A stretch of DNA of 9,474 bases from Thermoleophilia bacterium. GTDB taxonomy: Bacteria > Actinomycetota > Thermoleophilia > Gaiellales > Gaiellaceae. Of this stretch, positions 1-5,930 are shown one piece after another. Location of the stretch: NCBI GenBank assembly GCA_016844515.1, contig JAERMP010000168.1:1-9474 (forward strand). Reading direction: 5' to 3'. A model generated the notes under the pieces. That model ran no database searches, was not told where the DNA came from, and saw nothing but the letters and a program-made list of their open reading frames with translations. The position numbers were made by a program, and so were the translations under genes. The first letter of the stretch is position 1. Each line of letters opens with the position of its first letter.

Positions 1-1
1 G

Positions 2-220
2 GTCGCGGGGTTCCTCTGCGCGTTCTCGCTCGCGCTCTCCGGAGTCGCCCTCGCTCGTGCCCCCGGATTGCTCGCTCCCGTTGCGATCGTGGTCGCACTC
101 GTCGCCGTGCGCATGACCGAAGCGCACCGGACGCTCGCTGCCGTGGCCGTCGCCGTCTCGGGGCTCGCGTTCTTCTTCGGCATGGTGATCGCGATCACGA
201 CCGGCAGCTCCTTGTTCTGA
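2..220 (+). CDS. C-terminal part of a small multi-pass membrane protein (5' end outside the window)
   Basis: The open frame enters from the left edge and ends at TGA 218-220, giving 72 residues. They form at least two hydrophobic stretches: one rich in Ala/Val/Leu (about residues 3-38) and one near the C-terminus (about 46-68, containing FFFGMVIAI). A short polar loop, MTEAHR, separates them. This is the pattern of a small integral membrane protein with the last two helices visible. No family motif is recognisable and the N-terminal part is missing, so no function is proposed. Codon use (strong G/C in third positions) fits the neighbouring genes. A hairpin at 232-248 lies 11 bases after the stop and could act as its terminator. 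Confidence 0.7.
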   Translation, partial: VAGFLCAFSLALSGVALARAPGLLAPVAIVVALVAVRMTEAHRTLAAVAVAVSGLAFFFGMVIAITTGSSLF

Positions 221-404
221 GCTCTGCGCCACGAGCGGATTCCGCTCGCGCGGATCCGGTTGCTGGTTGATGCTGGGAGAACCTCCCGGTTCCCCCATCC
301 CAGACCCCCTCCCTTGATCCGCTCCGCGGACAAGGCGCTCCGCGCCTTCTCTGAAGGCGTCCGCTTCGCGGCCGCGGCGCTGTCATCTTCCATCGAACGC
401 AAGC
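221..404. repeat. Hairpin-rich intergenic spacer upstream of the 2-oxoglutarate dehydrogenase gene
   Basis: This spacer contains no convincing gene but holds a run of small inverted repeats. At 232-248, CGAGCGG and CCGCTCG flank ATT. At 273-303, CTGGGA-GAACC pairs with GGTTC and TCCCAG with a five-base bulge. At 318-330, TCCGC-TCC-GCGGA is present. At 332-348, AAGGCGC-TCC-GCGCCTT is present. At 361-371, CCGC-TTC-GCGG is present. Three successive hairpins share a YTC/TCC triloop, suggesting amplified or related units rather than chance. None is followed by a T-run. They may serve as a terminator for the upstream gene or be part of a dispersed repeat family. Confidence 0.5.
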
Positions 405-3350
405 GTGGCTTGCTACAACCAGGACGTGGCTTCTTCTCTCGAGCCGTCCGGTCTGAACACCGGCTACGTCGGTCAGCTCCTCGAGCAGTACCTCGACAAT
501 CCCGAAGGGGTCGATCCCGCCTGGCGAGAGTTCTTCGAAGCCGCAGACGATCGCGTGCTCGCGGCGCTTCCTGGCCTGACGCGGCTTGTCGCCCGCCGCC
601 CAACCGACGGTGCAAACGGAGCTCCGACCGCGGCCGCGCCGCTCGAGGACGCAAGTCCAGCAGACGTCCCGGAGCCGCCGGAAGAGTTGGCTCCCGCGAT
701 CGTTGCGCACGCGCCGCAAGCGCCGAAGCCCGCTGCTGATCCGCCCGTTTCGGATGCCGAACTGGTCGCCGGTGTAGCGGCCGCGATGTCGCTCGTCAAG
801 GCGTATCGCACGCATGGGCACCTCATTGCTCGTCTCGACCCGCTTGGCTCCGAGCCGATGGGCGACCCTGCGCTCGACGAGACACAGCTCCGGCCGCCTC
901 TGACCGCTGAGCTCCAGGCGCGCATTCCGTCGCGCTTGCTTCGGCTCTCCGTTCCCGGCGATTCGCTGCTCGAGGCGCTGCCGAGATTGCGTGATGTCTA
1001 CACCGGGACGATCGCGTACGAGATCGAGCACATCTCCGATCACGCCGAGCGCGTCTGGCTGCGTCAGGCGATCGAGACCGGCCGCTTCCGCAAGCCGCTC
1101 GCACCGGAGGAGCGCCGAGCCCTTCTCGCGCGACTCGCACAAGTGGAAGCATTCGAGACCTACCTCCGCCGCGCGTTCATCGGCCAGAAGCAGTTCTCGA
1201 TCGAGGGTCTCGACGCTCTCGTACCCATGCTGGATGAGGCCGTCGAGCTTGCCGCCGAAGGCGGTGCGCATGAGGTGCTCATCGGTGTCGCTCACCGAGG
1301 TCGACTCAACGTCCTCGCGCACACGGTGGGACGGTCGTACGAGTCGATTCTTCGCGAGTTCGAGGGAGAGCGGAGCATCGACGCGCTGGTGACCGATCCA
1401 GAGGGCGGCACCGGGGACGTGAAGTACCACCTCGCTGCGTCCGAGGCGCGGACCACACGGGCGGGTGAGGTGCAGGTCACGCTCGCCGCGAATCCGAGCC
1501 ACCTCGAGGCAGTCGACCCGGTCGTCGAAGGGCTCGCGCGCGCCGAGCAGACCGACCGTTCGCACGGCGCTGGAGTTCACGACCCGACGGTCGCCGTACC
1601 AATCCTCATTCACGGCGACGCGTCTTTCGCGGGGCAGGGCGTGGTTGCGGAGACGTTCAATTTCCACTCGCTCGACGGGTATTCGACGGGCGGCACGCTC
1701 CACGTCATCGCCAACAACCAGATCGGATTCACCACGGTGCCCGCGGAAGGGCGGTCGACGCGCTACTCGAGCGATCTCGCCAAGGGCTTCGACGTGCCGA
1801 TCATCCACGTCAACGCCGACGATCCGGAGGCGGCGCTGTCTGCCATCAGGCTCGCTCTCGCGTACCGCGCCGAGTTCGGCCACGACGTCGTCATCGATCT
1901 CGTCGGTTACCGGCGCTTCGGACACAACGAGCAGGACGAGGCGGCGTATACGCAGCCTCTCGAGACAGAGCGCATCGAGCAGCAAGCGCCCGTTCGAGAG
2001 ACGTACGGCGCCCGTCTCGTCGCCGACGGTGTACTCGGCGAGGACGAGGCCGGTCGGCTTCTCGAGCCGACGCTTCAGGAGCTTCGCGAGGCGCACGACC
2101 AGCTACGCGCTTCGTTTGCCGAGCCCGAGCCGCCCACTGAGCCACGTACTCGTACGGACACCGGCGCGCAGGTGATGACTGCGGTGCCGGCTGATCGCCT
2201 CCTCGAGCTCAACGAGCAACTCCTTCGCGTCAAGGACGGTTTCGAGGTGAACCCGAAGCTCGCCCGCCAGCTCGAACGTCGTCGCGAGGCGATGCACGAT
2301 GGCGGGATCGACTGGGGGCACGCCGAGGCGCTCGCCTTTGCATCCCTGCTCGAGGAGGGGATTCCGATACGTCTCTCGGGCCAGGACACCGAGCGGGGGA
2401 CGTTCTCGCACCGTCACGCCGTTCTGCACGACCCGCGCACGGGGGAGACCTCCACGCCGCTGCAGGAGCTGCCAACGGCAACGGCCTCGTTCGAGATCTA
2501 CAACTCACCGCTCTCCGAGTTCGCGGCCGTCGGGTTCGAGCACGGCTACTCGATTGCCGCCCCGGACGCGCTCGTCCTGTGGGAGGCGCAGTTCGGCGAC
2601 TTCGTAAATGGAGCTCAGATCGTCGTCGACCAGTTCATCGCGTCAGGGCGCTCGAAGTGGGGTCAGACGTCGCGGCTGACCCTTCTTCTCCCCCACGGAT
2701 ACGAGGGCAACGGGCCGGAGCACTCGAGTGCGCGTCTCGAGCGGTTCCTGCAGCAGGCTGCCCAGGACAACATCCGCGTCGTCAACTGCACGACGGCGGC
2801 GCAGTTCTTCCACCTCCTTCGCCGACAGGCGCTGGACGCGACCGCACGCCCGCTGGTCGTGATGACCCCCAAGGGCTTGCTCCGCCTTCGGCAGGCAACG
2901 TCGACTCTCGACGACCTTGCGCTGCGATCCTTCAAGCCCGTGTTGGACGATCCCGGCGCTGACCACTACGCGGCGCGCCGCCTCGTCCTGTGCAGCGGGA
3001 AGGTGTACTACGACATCGTCGGCCACGACCTTCGCGGTCTCTCGACGACCATCGCGGTTGCCCGCATCGAGCAGCTCTACCCGTTCCCGCTCGAGGCCGT
3101 TGCGTCGCTCGTCGCGTCGTACCCGGAGCTTCGCGAAATCGTGTGGGCGCAGGAGGAGCCTCAGAACATGGGCGCGTGGCGCTCGTTGCGACATCGGCTC
3201 GAGGAGGCTGCCGGGCACGCAGCTCACGCCGTGACCGTCCAGTACGTCGGCCGGACCTGGCGAGCCAGCCCGAGCGAGGGCTATCCGGGACTGCATCACC
3301 ACGAGCAGGACCGGATCGTCCGCGAGGCGCTCGGCTTCCGCGTGAGCTAG
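405..3350 (+). CDS. sucA: 2-oxoglutarate dehydrogenase E1 component (thiamine diphosphate-dependent)
   Basis: This is the E1 subunit of the 2-oxoglutarate dehydrogenase complex. It decarboxylates 2-oxoglutarate with thiamine diphosphate and passes the succinyl group to lipoyl-E2 in the TCA cycle (cytoplasmic). Length is 981 residues, close to classical SucA. Recognisable family blocks are the N-terminal E1o segment with GYVGQLLEQYL and DPAWREFFEA (about residues 20-46), AHRGRLNVLAH (around 296-306), NPSHLEAVDPVVEG, the cofactor region GDASFAGQGVVAE (from 404) with NNQIGFTT (from 437), SGQDTERGTFSHRH (about 658) and LPHGYEGNGPEHSSAR (about 763). It lacks the long E2-like acyltransferase extension of mycobacterial Kgd. 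The start used is GTG 405, which has no Shine-Dalgarno sequence; GTG 426 in the same frame is an alternative. No E2 or E3 gene is adjacent, so it appears to be a stand-alone gene. Confidence 0.96.
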   Translation: MACYNQDVASSLEPSGLNTGYVGQLLEQYLDNPEGVDPAWREFFEAADDRVLAALPGLTRLVARRPTDGANGAPTAAAPLEDASPADVPEPPEELAPAIVAHAPQAPKPAADPPVSDAELVAGVAAAMSLVKAYRTHGHLIARLDPLGSEPMGDPALDETQLRPPLTAELQARIPSRLLRLSVPGDSLLEALPRLRDVYTGTIAYEIEHISDHAERVWLRQAIETGRFRKPLAPEERRALLARLAQVEAFETYLRRAFIGQKQFSIEGLDALVPMLDEAVELAAEGGAHEVLIGVAHRGRLNVLAHTVGRSYESILREFEGERSIDALVTDPEGGTGDVKYHLAASEARTTRAGEVQVTLAANPSHLEAVDPVVEGLARAEQTDRSHGAGVHDPTVAVPILIHGDASFAGQGVVAETFNFHSLDGYSTGGTLHVIANNQIGFTTVPAEGRSTRYSSDLAKGFDVPIIHVNADDPEAALSAIRLALAYRAEFGHDVVIDLVGYRRFGHNEQDEAAYTQPLETERIEQQAPVRETYGARLVADGVLGEDEAGRLLEPTLQELREAHDQLRASFAEPEPPTEPRTRTDTGAQVMTAVPADRLLELNEQLLRVKDGFEVNPKLARQLERRREAMHDGGIDWGHAEALAFASLLEEGIPIRLSGQDTERGTFSHRHAVLHDPRTGETSTPLQELPTATASFEIYNSPLSEFAAVGFEHGYSIAAPDALVLWEAQFGDFVNGAQIVVDQFIASGRSKWGQTSRLTLLLPHGYEGNGPEHSSARLERFLQQAAQDNIRVVNCTTAAQFFHLLRRQALDATARPLVVMTPKGLLRLRQATSTLDDLALRSFKPVLDDPGADHYAARRLVLCSGKVYYDIVGHDLRGLSTTIAVARIEQLYPFPLEAVASLVASYPELREIVWAQEEPQNMGAWRSLRHRLEEAAGHAAHAVTVQYVGRTWRASPSEGYPGLHHHEQDRIVREALGFRVS

Positions 3351-3372
3351 TGGTCTCTCCGGGAAGTCCTGC

Positions 3373-3510
3373 CACGCTTCGCGCGGCTGCAAACACGTCG
3401 CAGCGCGTCGTCCTCGGTCGCCCCGATACCTTTGGGTATCGGGGCCCCGCCGTAAATACGTTCACGCTTCGCGCAGCTGCGAACGCTTCGCATGCCGTCG
3501 TCCTAGTCGG
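3373..3510. repeat. Two copies of a 48-bp imperfect direct repeat
   Basis: Copy A spans 3373-3420 and copy B spans 3463-3510. Both begin CACGCTTCGCGC and share the block CGTCGTCCT near the end; about five in six positions match when aligned without gaps. The copies are 42 bp apart, and the spacer is mostly a strong hairpin (3421-3444). Each copy contains short inverted repeats, for example GCGAA-CGC-TTCGC in copy B. The block sits directly behind the 2-oxoglutarate dehydrogenase gene. It has the look of an intergenic repeat family, not of coding sequence. Confidence 0.65.
3421..3444 (+). terminator. Perfect 10-bp stem hairpin downstream of the E1 gene
   Basis: CCCCGATACC (3421-3430) and GGTATCGGGG (3435-3444) pair perfectly around a TTTG loop, about 70 bases after the stop of the upstream gene. 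No T-run follows; the sequence continues GGGGCCCC. It could end transcription as a hairpin-only terminator or protect the 3' end of the mRNA. It could also simply be the core of the repeat element in which it lies. Confidence 0.5.
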
Positions 3511-3525
3511 GCCAAGGGAGAAGGA

Positions 3526-3555
3526 GTCGAGGTCAGACTTAAGTCTGACCTCGAC
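3526..3555. repeat. Perfect 30-bp palindrome (REP-like element or terminator)
   Basis: Positions 3526-3540 are the exact reverse complement of 3541-3555, with no loop; the centre reads AGACTTAAGTCT and the arms carry GGTCAGAC and GTCTGACC. Four T residues follow shortly after (3560-3563), so as RNA it would form a very strong hairpin and could terminate transcription in the plus direction. Palindromes built on GTCAGAC arms resemble REP sequences mobilised by REP-associated tyrosine transposases. That link is an inference from memory of such elements, and no transposase gene lies in this window. Confidence 0.7.
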
Positions 3556-3647
3556 ACAGTTTTAAGCCCTCCCTGCGTCCCAGGCCTGCTCGGTTCTCGC
3601 CGGCGAACCACGGCCGTATTTGCCGCGGGAAGCAACAGGCGAGAGTG

Positions 3648-3839
3648 CTAGAAGCGCGGCCGGCCGCGGCGCACAAGCGAGGATGCGACACGCGGGGCGT
3701 TGCGCCGCGCGGCCATCAGCAGCCGCTCTCTGTGCTCAGGCGGCAATCTTTTCCAGGCTTCGAACATGGCGACCGCGACCGTCACCGGTCGGACGCGCCT
3801 CACGAGGTAGAGCAGGACCGCGGAGACGAGAAACGGCAT
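3648..3839 (-). CDS. Small basic protein with one N-terminal membrane segment
   Basis: This 63-residue protein starts MPFLVSAVLLYLV. A hydrophobic stretch covers about residues 2-13 and again 18-26 (VTVAVAMF). A strongly basic tail with WKRLPPEHRERLL and several RR pairs follows (about 28-63). The chosen ATG at 3837-3839 has GAGG eight bases upstream; a longer in-frame start at 3869 adds ten residues but has no such signal. It is transcribed divergently from the 111-residue protein gene at 3940. I do not recognise the family. The composition suggests a membrane-anchored small protein with a cytoplasmic helical tail. Being short and GC-rich, it might still be a chance frame. Confidence 0.6.
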   Translation of the reverse strand: MPFLVSAVLLYLVRRVRPVTVAVAMFEAWKRLPPEHRERLLMAARRNAPRVASSLVRRGRPRF

Positions 3840-3847
3840 GGCGGAAT

Positions 3848-3863
3848 CCTCGCACATGCGAGG
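3848..3863 (-). promoter_or_regulatory. Hairpin covering the ribosome-binding site of the small membrane protein gene
   Basis: CCTCGC (3848-3853) and GCGAGG (3858-3863) pair around ACAT. On the minus strand the promoter-distal arm contains the GAGG that is the only plausible Shine-Dalgarno sequence for the start at 3839. The hairpin would therefore hide the ribosome-binding site, suggesting translational control or simply poor expression. Only the base pairing is directly seen. Confidence 0.4.
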
Positions 3864-3913
3864 ACTCAAGCCGCAATCGGGGCATTAGCAGGGTCTTTGC
3901 ACTAGCGTTCCGG

Positions 3914-3919
3914 TAGACT
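3914..3919 (+). promoter_or_regulatory. Possible -10 box (TAGACT) for the 111-residue protein gene
   Basis: TAGACT lies 20 bases before the ATG at 3940 and fits the actinobacterial TAnnnT pattern. No good -35 box is found at 16-18 bases upstream. The only TTG-type hexamer, TTGCAC at 3897-3902, is just 11 bases away, so the assignment is weak. Confidence 0.3.
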
Positions 3920-3939
3920 CCCGGCCCGCGGGGAAAGCC

Positions 3940-4275
3940 ATGTCGGATCACGAAGATCACTCTGCCGTCGAAACGGAATCCGTGTTCGCACAGGCGATTC
4001 GCGAGCATCTGGCGCTGAAGGGTCAAAACGCGGACCTCGACTCCGAGATGCCGCTCGACCGCTATCTCGACGGTGACCAGCTCGAGAACCACCCCCTCTT
4101 CAAGAGCGAGGAACAGGCCCGCATCGAGGAGACGATGGACGGTGAGCCGGCGGCCGAGCTCAGCTCCGAGCGGCTGCCGTGGCCCGGCGAGGAGACCGCC
4201 GAGAACGTGGAAGGCGCTGCACTGGACGAAGCGCTCTGGACGGGGCGTCCGCGCGACTTCGACTGGGGCGACTAG
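3940..4275 (+). CDS. Acidic hypothetical protein, 111 residues
   Basis: The ATG at 3940 is preceded by a clear ribosome-binding site (GGGGAAAG about four bases upstream). The protein is soluble and very acidic, with Asp/Glu runs such as ESVFAQAIREHLALKG (about residues 14-29), LDRYLDGDQLENHPLF (about 39-54) and an acidic C-terminus ending DFDWGD. The first part is predicted helical and the second half is proline/glutamate-rich and probably disordered. No catalytic motif or signal peptide is present. I do not recognise it. The helical REHLALK segment resembles short segments in small actinobacterial proteins of unknown role, which says little about function. A hairpin at 4328-4342 may terminate it. 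Confidence 0.75.
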   Translation: MSDHEDHSAVETESVFAQAIREHLALKGQNADLDSEMPLDRYLDGDQLENHPLFKSEEQARIEETMDGEPAAELSSERLPWPGEETAENVEGAALDEALWTGRPRDFDWGD

Positions 4276-4327
4276 TAGGAGCGTCTAGCGAAACTCGGTA
4301 GCCGTGTGTCCATGCCGTTCTCAGAGT

Positions 4328-4342
4328 GCCGCGCAACGCGGC
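4328..4342 (+). terminator. Possible terminator hairpin after the 111-residue protein gene
   Basis: GCCGCG-CAA-CGCGGC forms a perfect six-pair hairpin 52 bases after the stop at 4275. A competing pairing exists between GGTAGCCG (4296-4303) and CGGCTACC (4339-4346), which cannot form at the same time. No T-run follows, so termination is uncertain. Confidence 0.35.
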
Positions 4343-4381
4343 TACCCACGAATCTGCCCGCGTTTACCCAGACTCGCCTCG

Positions 4382-4451
4382 ATGGATGACGACCAATTCA
4401 GCGCCGACGAATGGTGGGCTCGCAACGAGGCAGAGTGGCGACGCAACCCGT
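4382..4451 (+). pseudogene. Possible truncated gene start running into the antisense hydrolase gene
   Basis: A plausible protein N-terminus (MDDDQFSADEWWARNEAEW, then RRNP) begins at ATG 4382. CAGACT lies seven bases upstream, a spacing that would suit a leaderless start. After about 23 residues the frame enters sequence that is coding on the opposite strand and turns into Arg/Cys-rich nonsense up to a stop at 4553-4555. I read this as the stub of a gene whose body was lost at a junction near 4452. It may instead be a chance frame. Confidence 0.3.
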
Positions 4452-4892
4452 CTACTTGCGGAGTGTGTGCGGTGCGAGGTGAGAGAGGATGCGCGGCCAC
4501 TTTTGCACGAGGATGTCGTGCCCCCCGTTCGGCACCATCTCGAACCGGGCGTTGAGCCTGTCTCGCCACCAATTCCGATCGGTGTGGCTTACAGCCTCCT
4601 CATGCATGCCGTAAAGGAGGAGCGTCTTTGCCTGGATCGAATCGAGGTCGATCGCCTTCGGCTCCGTCTCCGGGGCGGGCGCGGAGACGAGGACGAGCCT
4701 GTCCACGAGTTGCTTGTGCTCCGCGGCGAGCGCGAGTGCGGCCCAACCGCCCTCGGCCCAACCTACGACGCCAGCTGGTGTCCCGTCCCATTCGGCAGAT
4801 AGCTCGACGTCGCGCTTCGCCGTCTCCTCCGGCATTGGATCGAAGAACGGTGTGTTGGATGGCAAGCACAAGACGATCCGTCTGGCGCTCAT
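4452..4892 (-). CDS. Short alpha/beta-hydrolase-like protein with Ala at the nucleophile position
   Basis: The 146-residue protein has an alpha/beta hydrolase core: a first strand (RRIVLCLPS, about 4-12), the nucleophile elbow GVVGWAEGGWAALALA (about 41-56), the following strand LVLVSAPAP, the strand KTLLLYG (about 89-95), and a C-terminal PNGGHDIL with the expected catalytic histidine (H125). In the elbow the usual serine of G-x-S-x-G is Ala46 (codon GCC at 4755-4757 on the minus strand). The acid residue after LLLYG is not clearly an aspartate (MHEEA follows). It is much shorter than usual (200-280 residues), lacking the first strands and cap. Its ATG overlaps the TGA of a broken upstream frame (ATGA), a sign of a former operon. 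It may be inactive, or a non-catalytic binding protein. Confidence 0.72.
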   Translation of the reverse strand: MSARRIVLCLPSNTPFFDPMPEETAKRDVELSAEWDGTPAGVVGWAEGGWAALALAAEHKQLVDRLVLVSAPAPETEPKAIDLDSIQAKTLLLYGMHEEAVSHTDRNWWRDRLNARFEMVPNGGHDILVQKWPRILSHLAPHTLRK

Positions 4893-5049
4893 GCGGACAC
4901 TACGACAGCCCAGTGACGGCCGAACTTCGTGGGATCAAACCCCCGCCACGACTCTCCGCTTTCGCCTCTTTCGTCACGCCTGTGCCGGTCCGCTCGAACG
5001 TCTGCTTCAACACGGCGGGGTTGTCGCCGTAGTAAAGAAGATTCGATGG
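4889..5049 (-). pseudogene. Broken gene remnant, methylase-like N-terminus, once co-transcribed with the hydrolase-like gene
   Basis: Reading the minus strand, one frame gives NLLYYGDNPAVLKQTFER and onward to KEAKAES (5049 down to about 4960). The frame two bases on gives ESWRGFDPTKFGRHWAVVV and a TGA at 4889-4891. The two join cleanly if one GA is removed from a GAGAG tract, suggesting a two-base slippage insertion. The stop overlaps the start codon of the hydrolase-like gene (ATGA). The LLYYGDN block resembles the N-terminus of some adenine- or cytosine-N4 DNA methylases (LYYGDNLDVL), but the FDPTKFGRHW part is not recognised and no start codon precedes it in frame. It is a remnant either way; the methylase identity is tentative. 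Confidence 0.42.
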
Positions 5050-5151
5050 CTGAGCCTTTCGGCCGGAGTCTAAAGGCGTCCCCCAGACCGCGCCGTCTGG
5101 CCGTGTCGGGCGCTGTAGTGCTCCGTCTGACGCTCGGAGTAGCTTCCCCCC

Positions 5152-5295
5152 CAGGAGCTACTGGAGCGTGGGGTCAACGTCTCCGCCGTCCACACGGACT
5201 TCATGATGGGCGGGCCTGAGGTGGACGTCGACGGTCTCGACGCGGCCGGGAACGCGACGCCGATCATCCGCAACGACGTCTGGCAGCTCTCCTAG
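5152..5295 (+). pseudogene. C-terminal fragment of an M29-family aminopeptidase
   Basis: An open stretch of 47 codons ends at TAG 5293-5295 and reads as the conserved C-terminus of M29 metallo-aminopeptidases (AmpS/aminopeptidase T type). It contains NVSAVHTDFMMGGPEVDVDG, then a pre-terminal TPIIRNDVWQL. The HTDF motif includes a metal-site histidine and aspartate of that family. In-frame sequence just upstream contains a stop (TAG 5140-5142) and no start, so more than 300 residues of the enzyme are missing. It cannot encode a working peptidase. Confidence 0.65.
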
Positions 5296-5417
5296 CGGCT
5301 CGCCTGTGGGGCGATTGGCGCGCAATTGTTGCCCTTGCAGTGCCGGGCACTGTAAGAAGGCGTCTGGGATTGGCTCAACCAAAGGGTTTCTTGGTGCTTG
5401 CCATTTCAATGTCGTTC

Positions 5418-5462
5418 TTGACCTTGACAAGACTTCATTGATGATGTCATAGTGCAGTCACA
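5418..5462 (+). promoter_or_regulatory. Promoter of the HicB-like/DUF4097 operon with overlapping direct repeat
   Basis: TTGACA (5424-5429) and CATAGT (5448-5453) are spaced 18 bases and make a good -35/-10 pair; a second TTGACC overlaps just upstream (5418-5423). Transcription would start at or near the ATG at 5463, and there is no Shine-Dalgarno sequence, so the first gene is probably leaderless. The -10 region contains two similar half-sites in direct repeat ten bases apart, GATGTCA (5443-5449) and GCAGTCA (5454-5460). A ribbon-helix-helix protein, for example the first gene product, could bind them. Autoregulation is an inference. Confidence 0.55.
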
Positions 5463-5918
5463 ATGCAGCTCGAGAGTCACATCCAGGCGATTCAGGAAGA
5501 CCTGGCCGCTACGGCCGGTCTCGGAGACGAGGCGACCGCCGACGCTGCACGGCGCCTGAGCGAAGCTCTCGCGTCCACGCTTCACCTTCGGCTCCTCGAC
5601 CTCTTGGGCGAGGCCGCCCTGGAGATCGGTGGCCAACTCGAGGCTGGGCGGATCGAGGTTCGTCTTGCCGGACGCGATCCGGAGCTCGTCGTCGTCACGG
5701 ACGAGGTCCCGGACGCCCGCCAGGTCGGTTTCGGCGAAGAGCACTCGGGCCGGATCACGCTGCGTCTCCCCGAGGCGCTCAAGGTGAGCGTCGAGGCCGC
5801 CGCTGCCCGCGAAGGCATCTCTACCAACGCTTGGCTCGTGCGAACGATCGCGCGCATGGTCGATCACCGCTCGGCGAAGCGCAGCCGCAACCGAATTCAG
5901 GGCTACGCCCAGGGTTGA
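5463..5918 (+). CDS. HicB-family antitoxin-like ribbon-helix-helix protein (partner of DUF4097)
   Basis: The 151-residue protein has an N-terminal helical part (about 1-50), a central beta part with GRIEVRLAGRDPELVVV (about 62-79), an acidic linker, and a C-terminal ribbon-helix-helix DNA-binding domain (about 97-133; GRITLRLPEALK, then REGISTNAWLVRTIARMV). The basic tail ends IQGYAQG. This architecture matches actinobacterial proteins annotated as HicB-family antitoxins that sit directly before a DUF4097 gene, as here. No HicA toxin is present, so a role as a transcriptional regulator of its own operon is more likely than a classic toxin-antitoxin pair. The ATG follows a promoter with no leader, and the stop lies 12 bases before the next start. 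Confidence 0.85.
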   Translation: MQLESHIQAIQEDLAATAGLGDEATADAARRLSEALASTLHLRLLDLLGEAALEIGGQLEAGRIEVRLAGRDPELVVVTDEVPDARQVGFGEEHSGRITLRLPEALKVSVEAAAAREGISTNAWLVRTIARMVDHRSAKRSRNRIQGYAQG

Positions 5919-5930
5919 AAGGAGAGCATC

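Noticed and set aside
195..2096. A 633-codon open frame on the minus strand
   Set aside because: It lies antisense to the 2-oxoglutarate dehydrogenase gene, is Arg-rich and low in recognisable motifs; a GC-rich codon-bias shadow.
2643..3392. A 249-codon minus-strand frame over the end of the E1 gene
   Set aside because: Antisense shadow of a strongly conserved coding region; no family features.
3373..3510. Direct repeat pair considered as a CRISPR array
   Set aside because: Only two imperfect copies, and the spacer is itself a hairpin; no cas genes.
4326..4802. A 158-codon plus-strand frame
   Set aside because: Antisense to the alpha/beta-hydrolase-like gene, whose minus-strand product has clear fold motifs.
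5083..5100. Hairpin CCAGAC-CGCGCC-GTCTGG
   Set aside because: Six-pair stem in decayed sequence with no gene end nearby and no T-run; no role can be supported.
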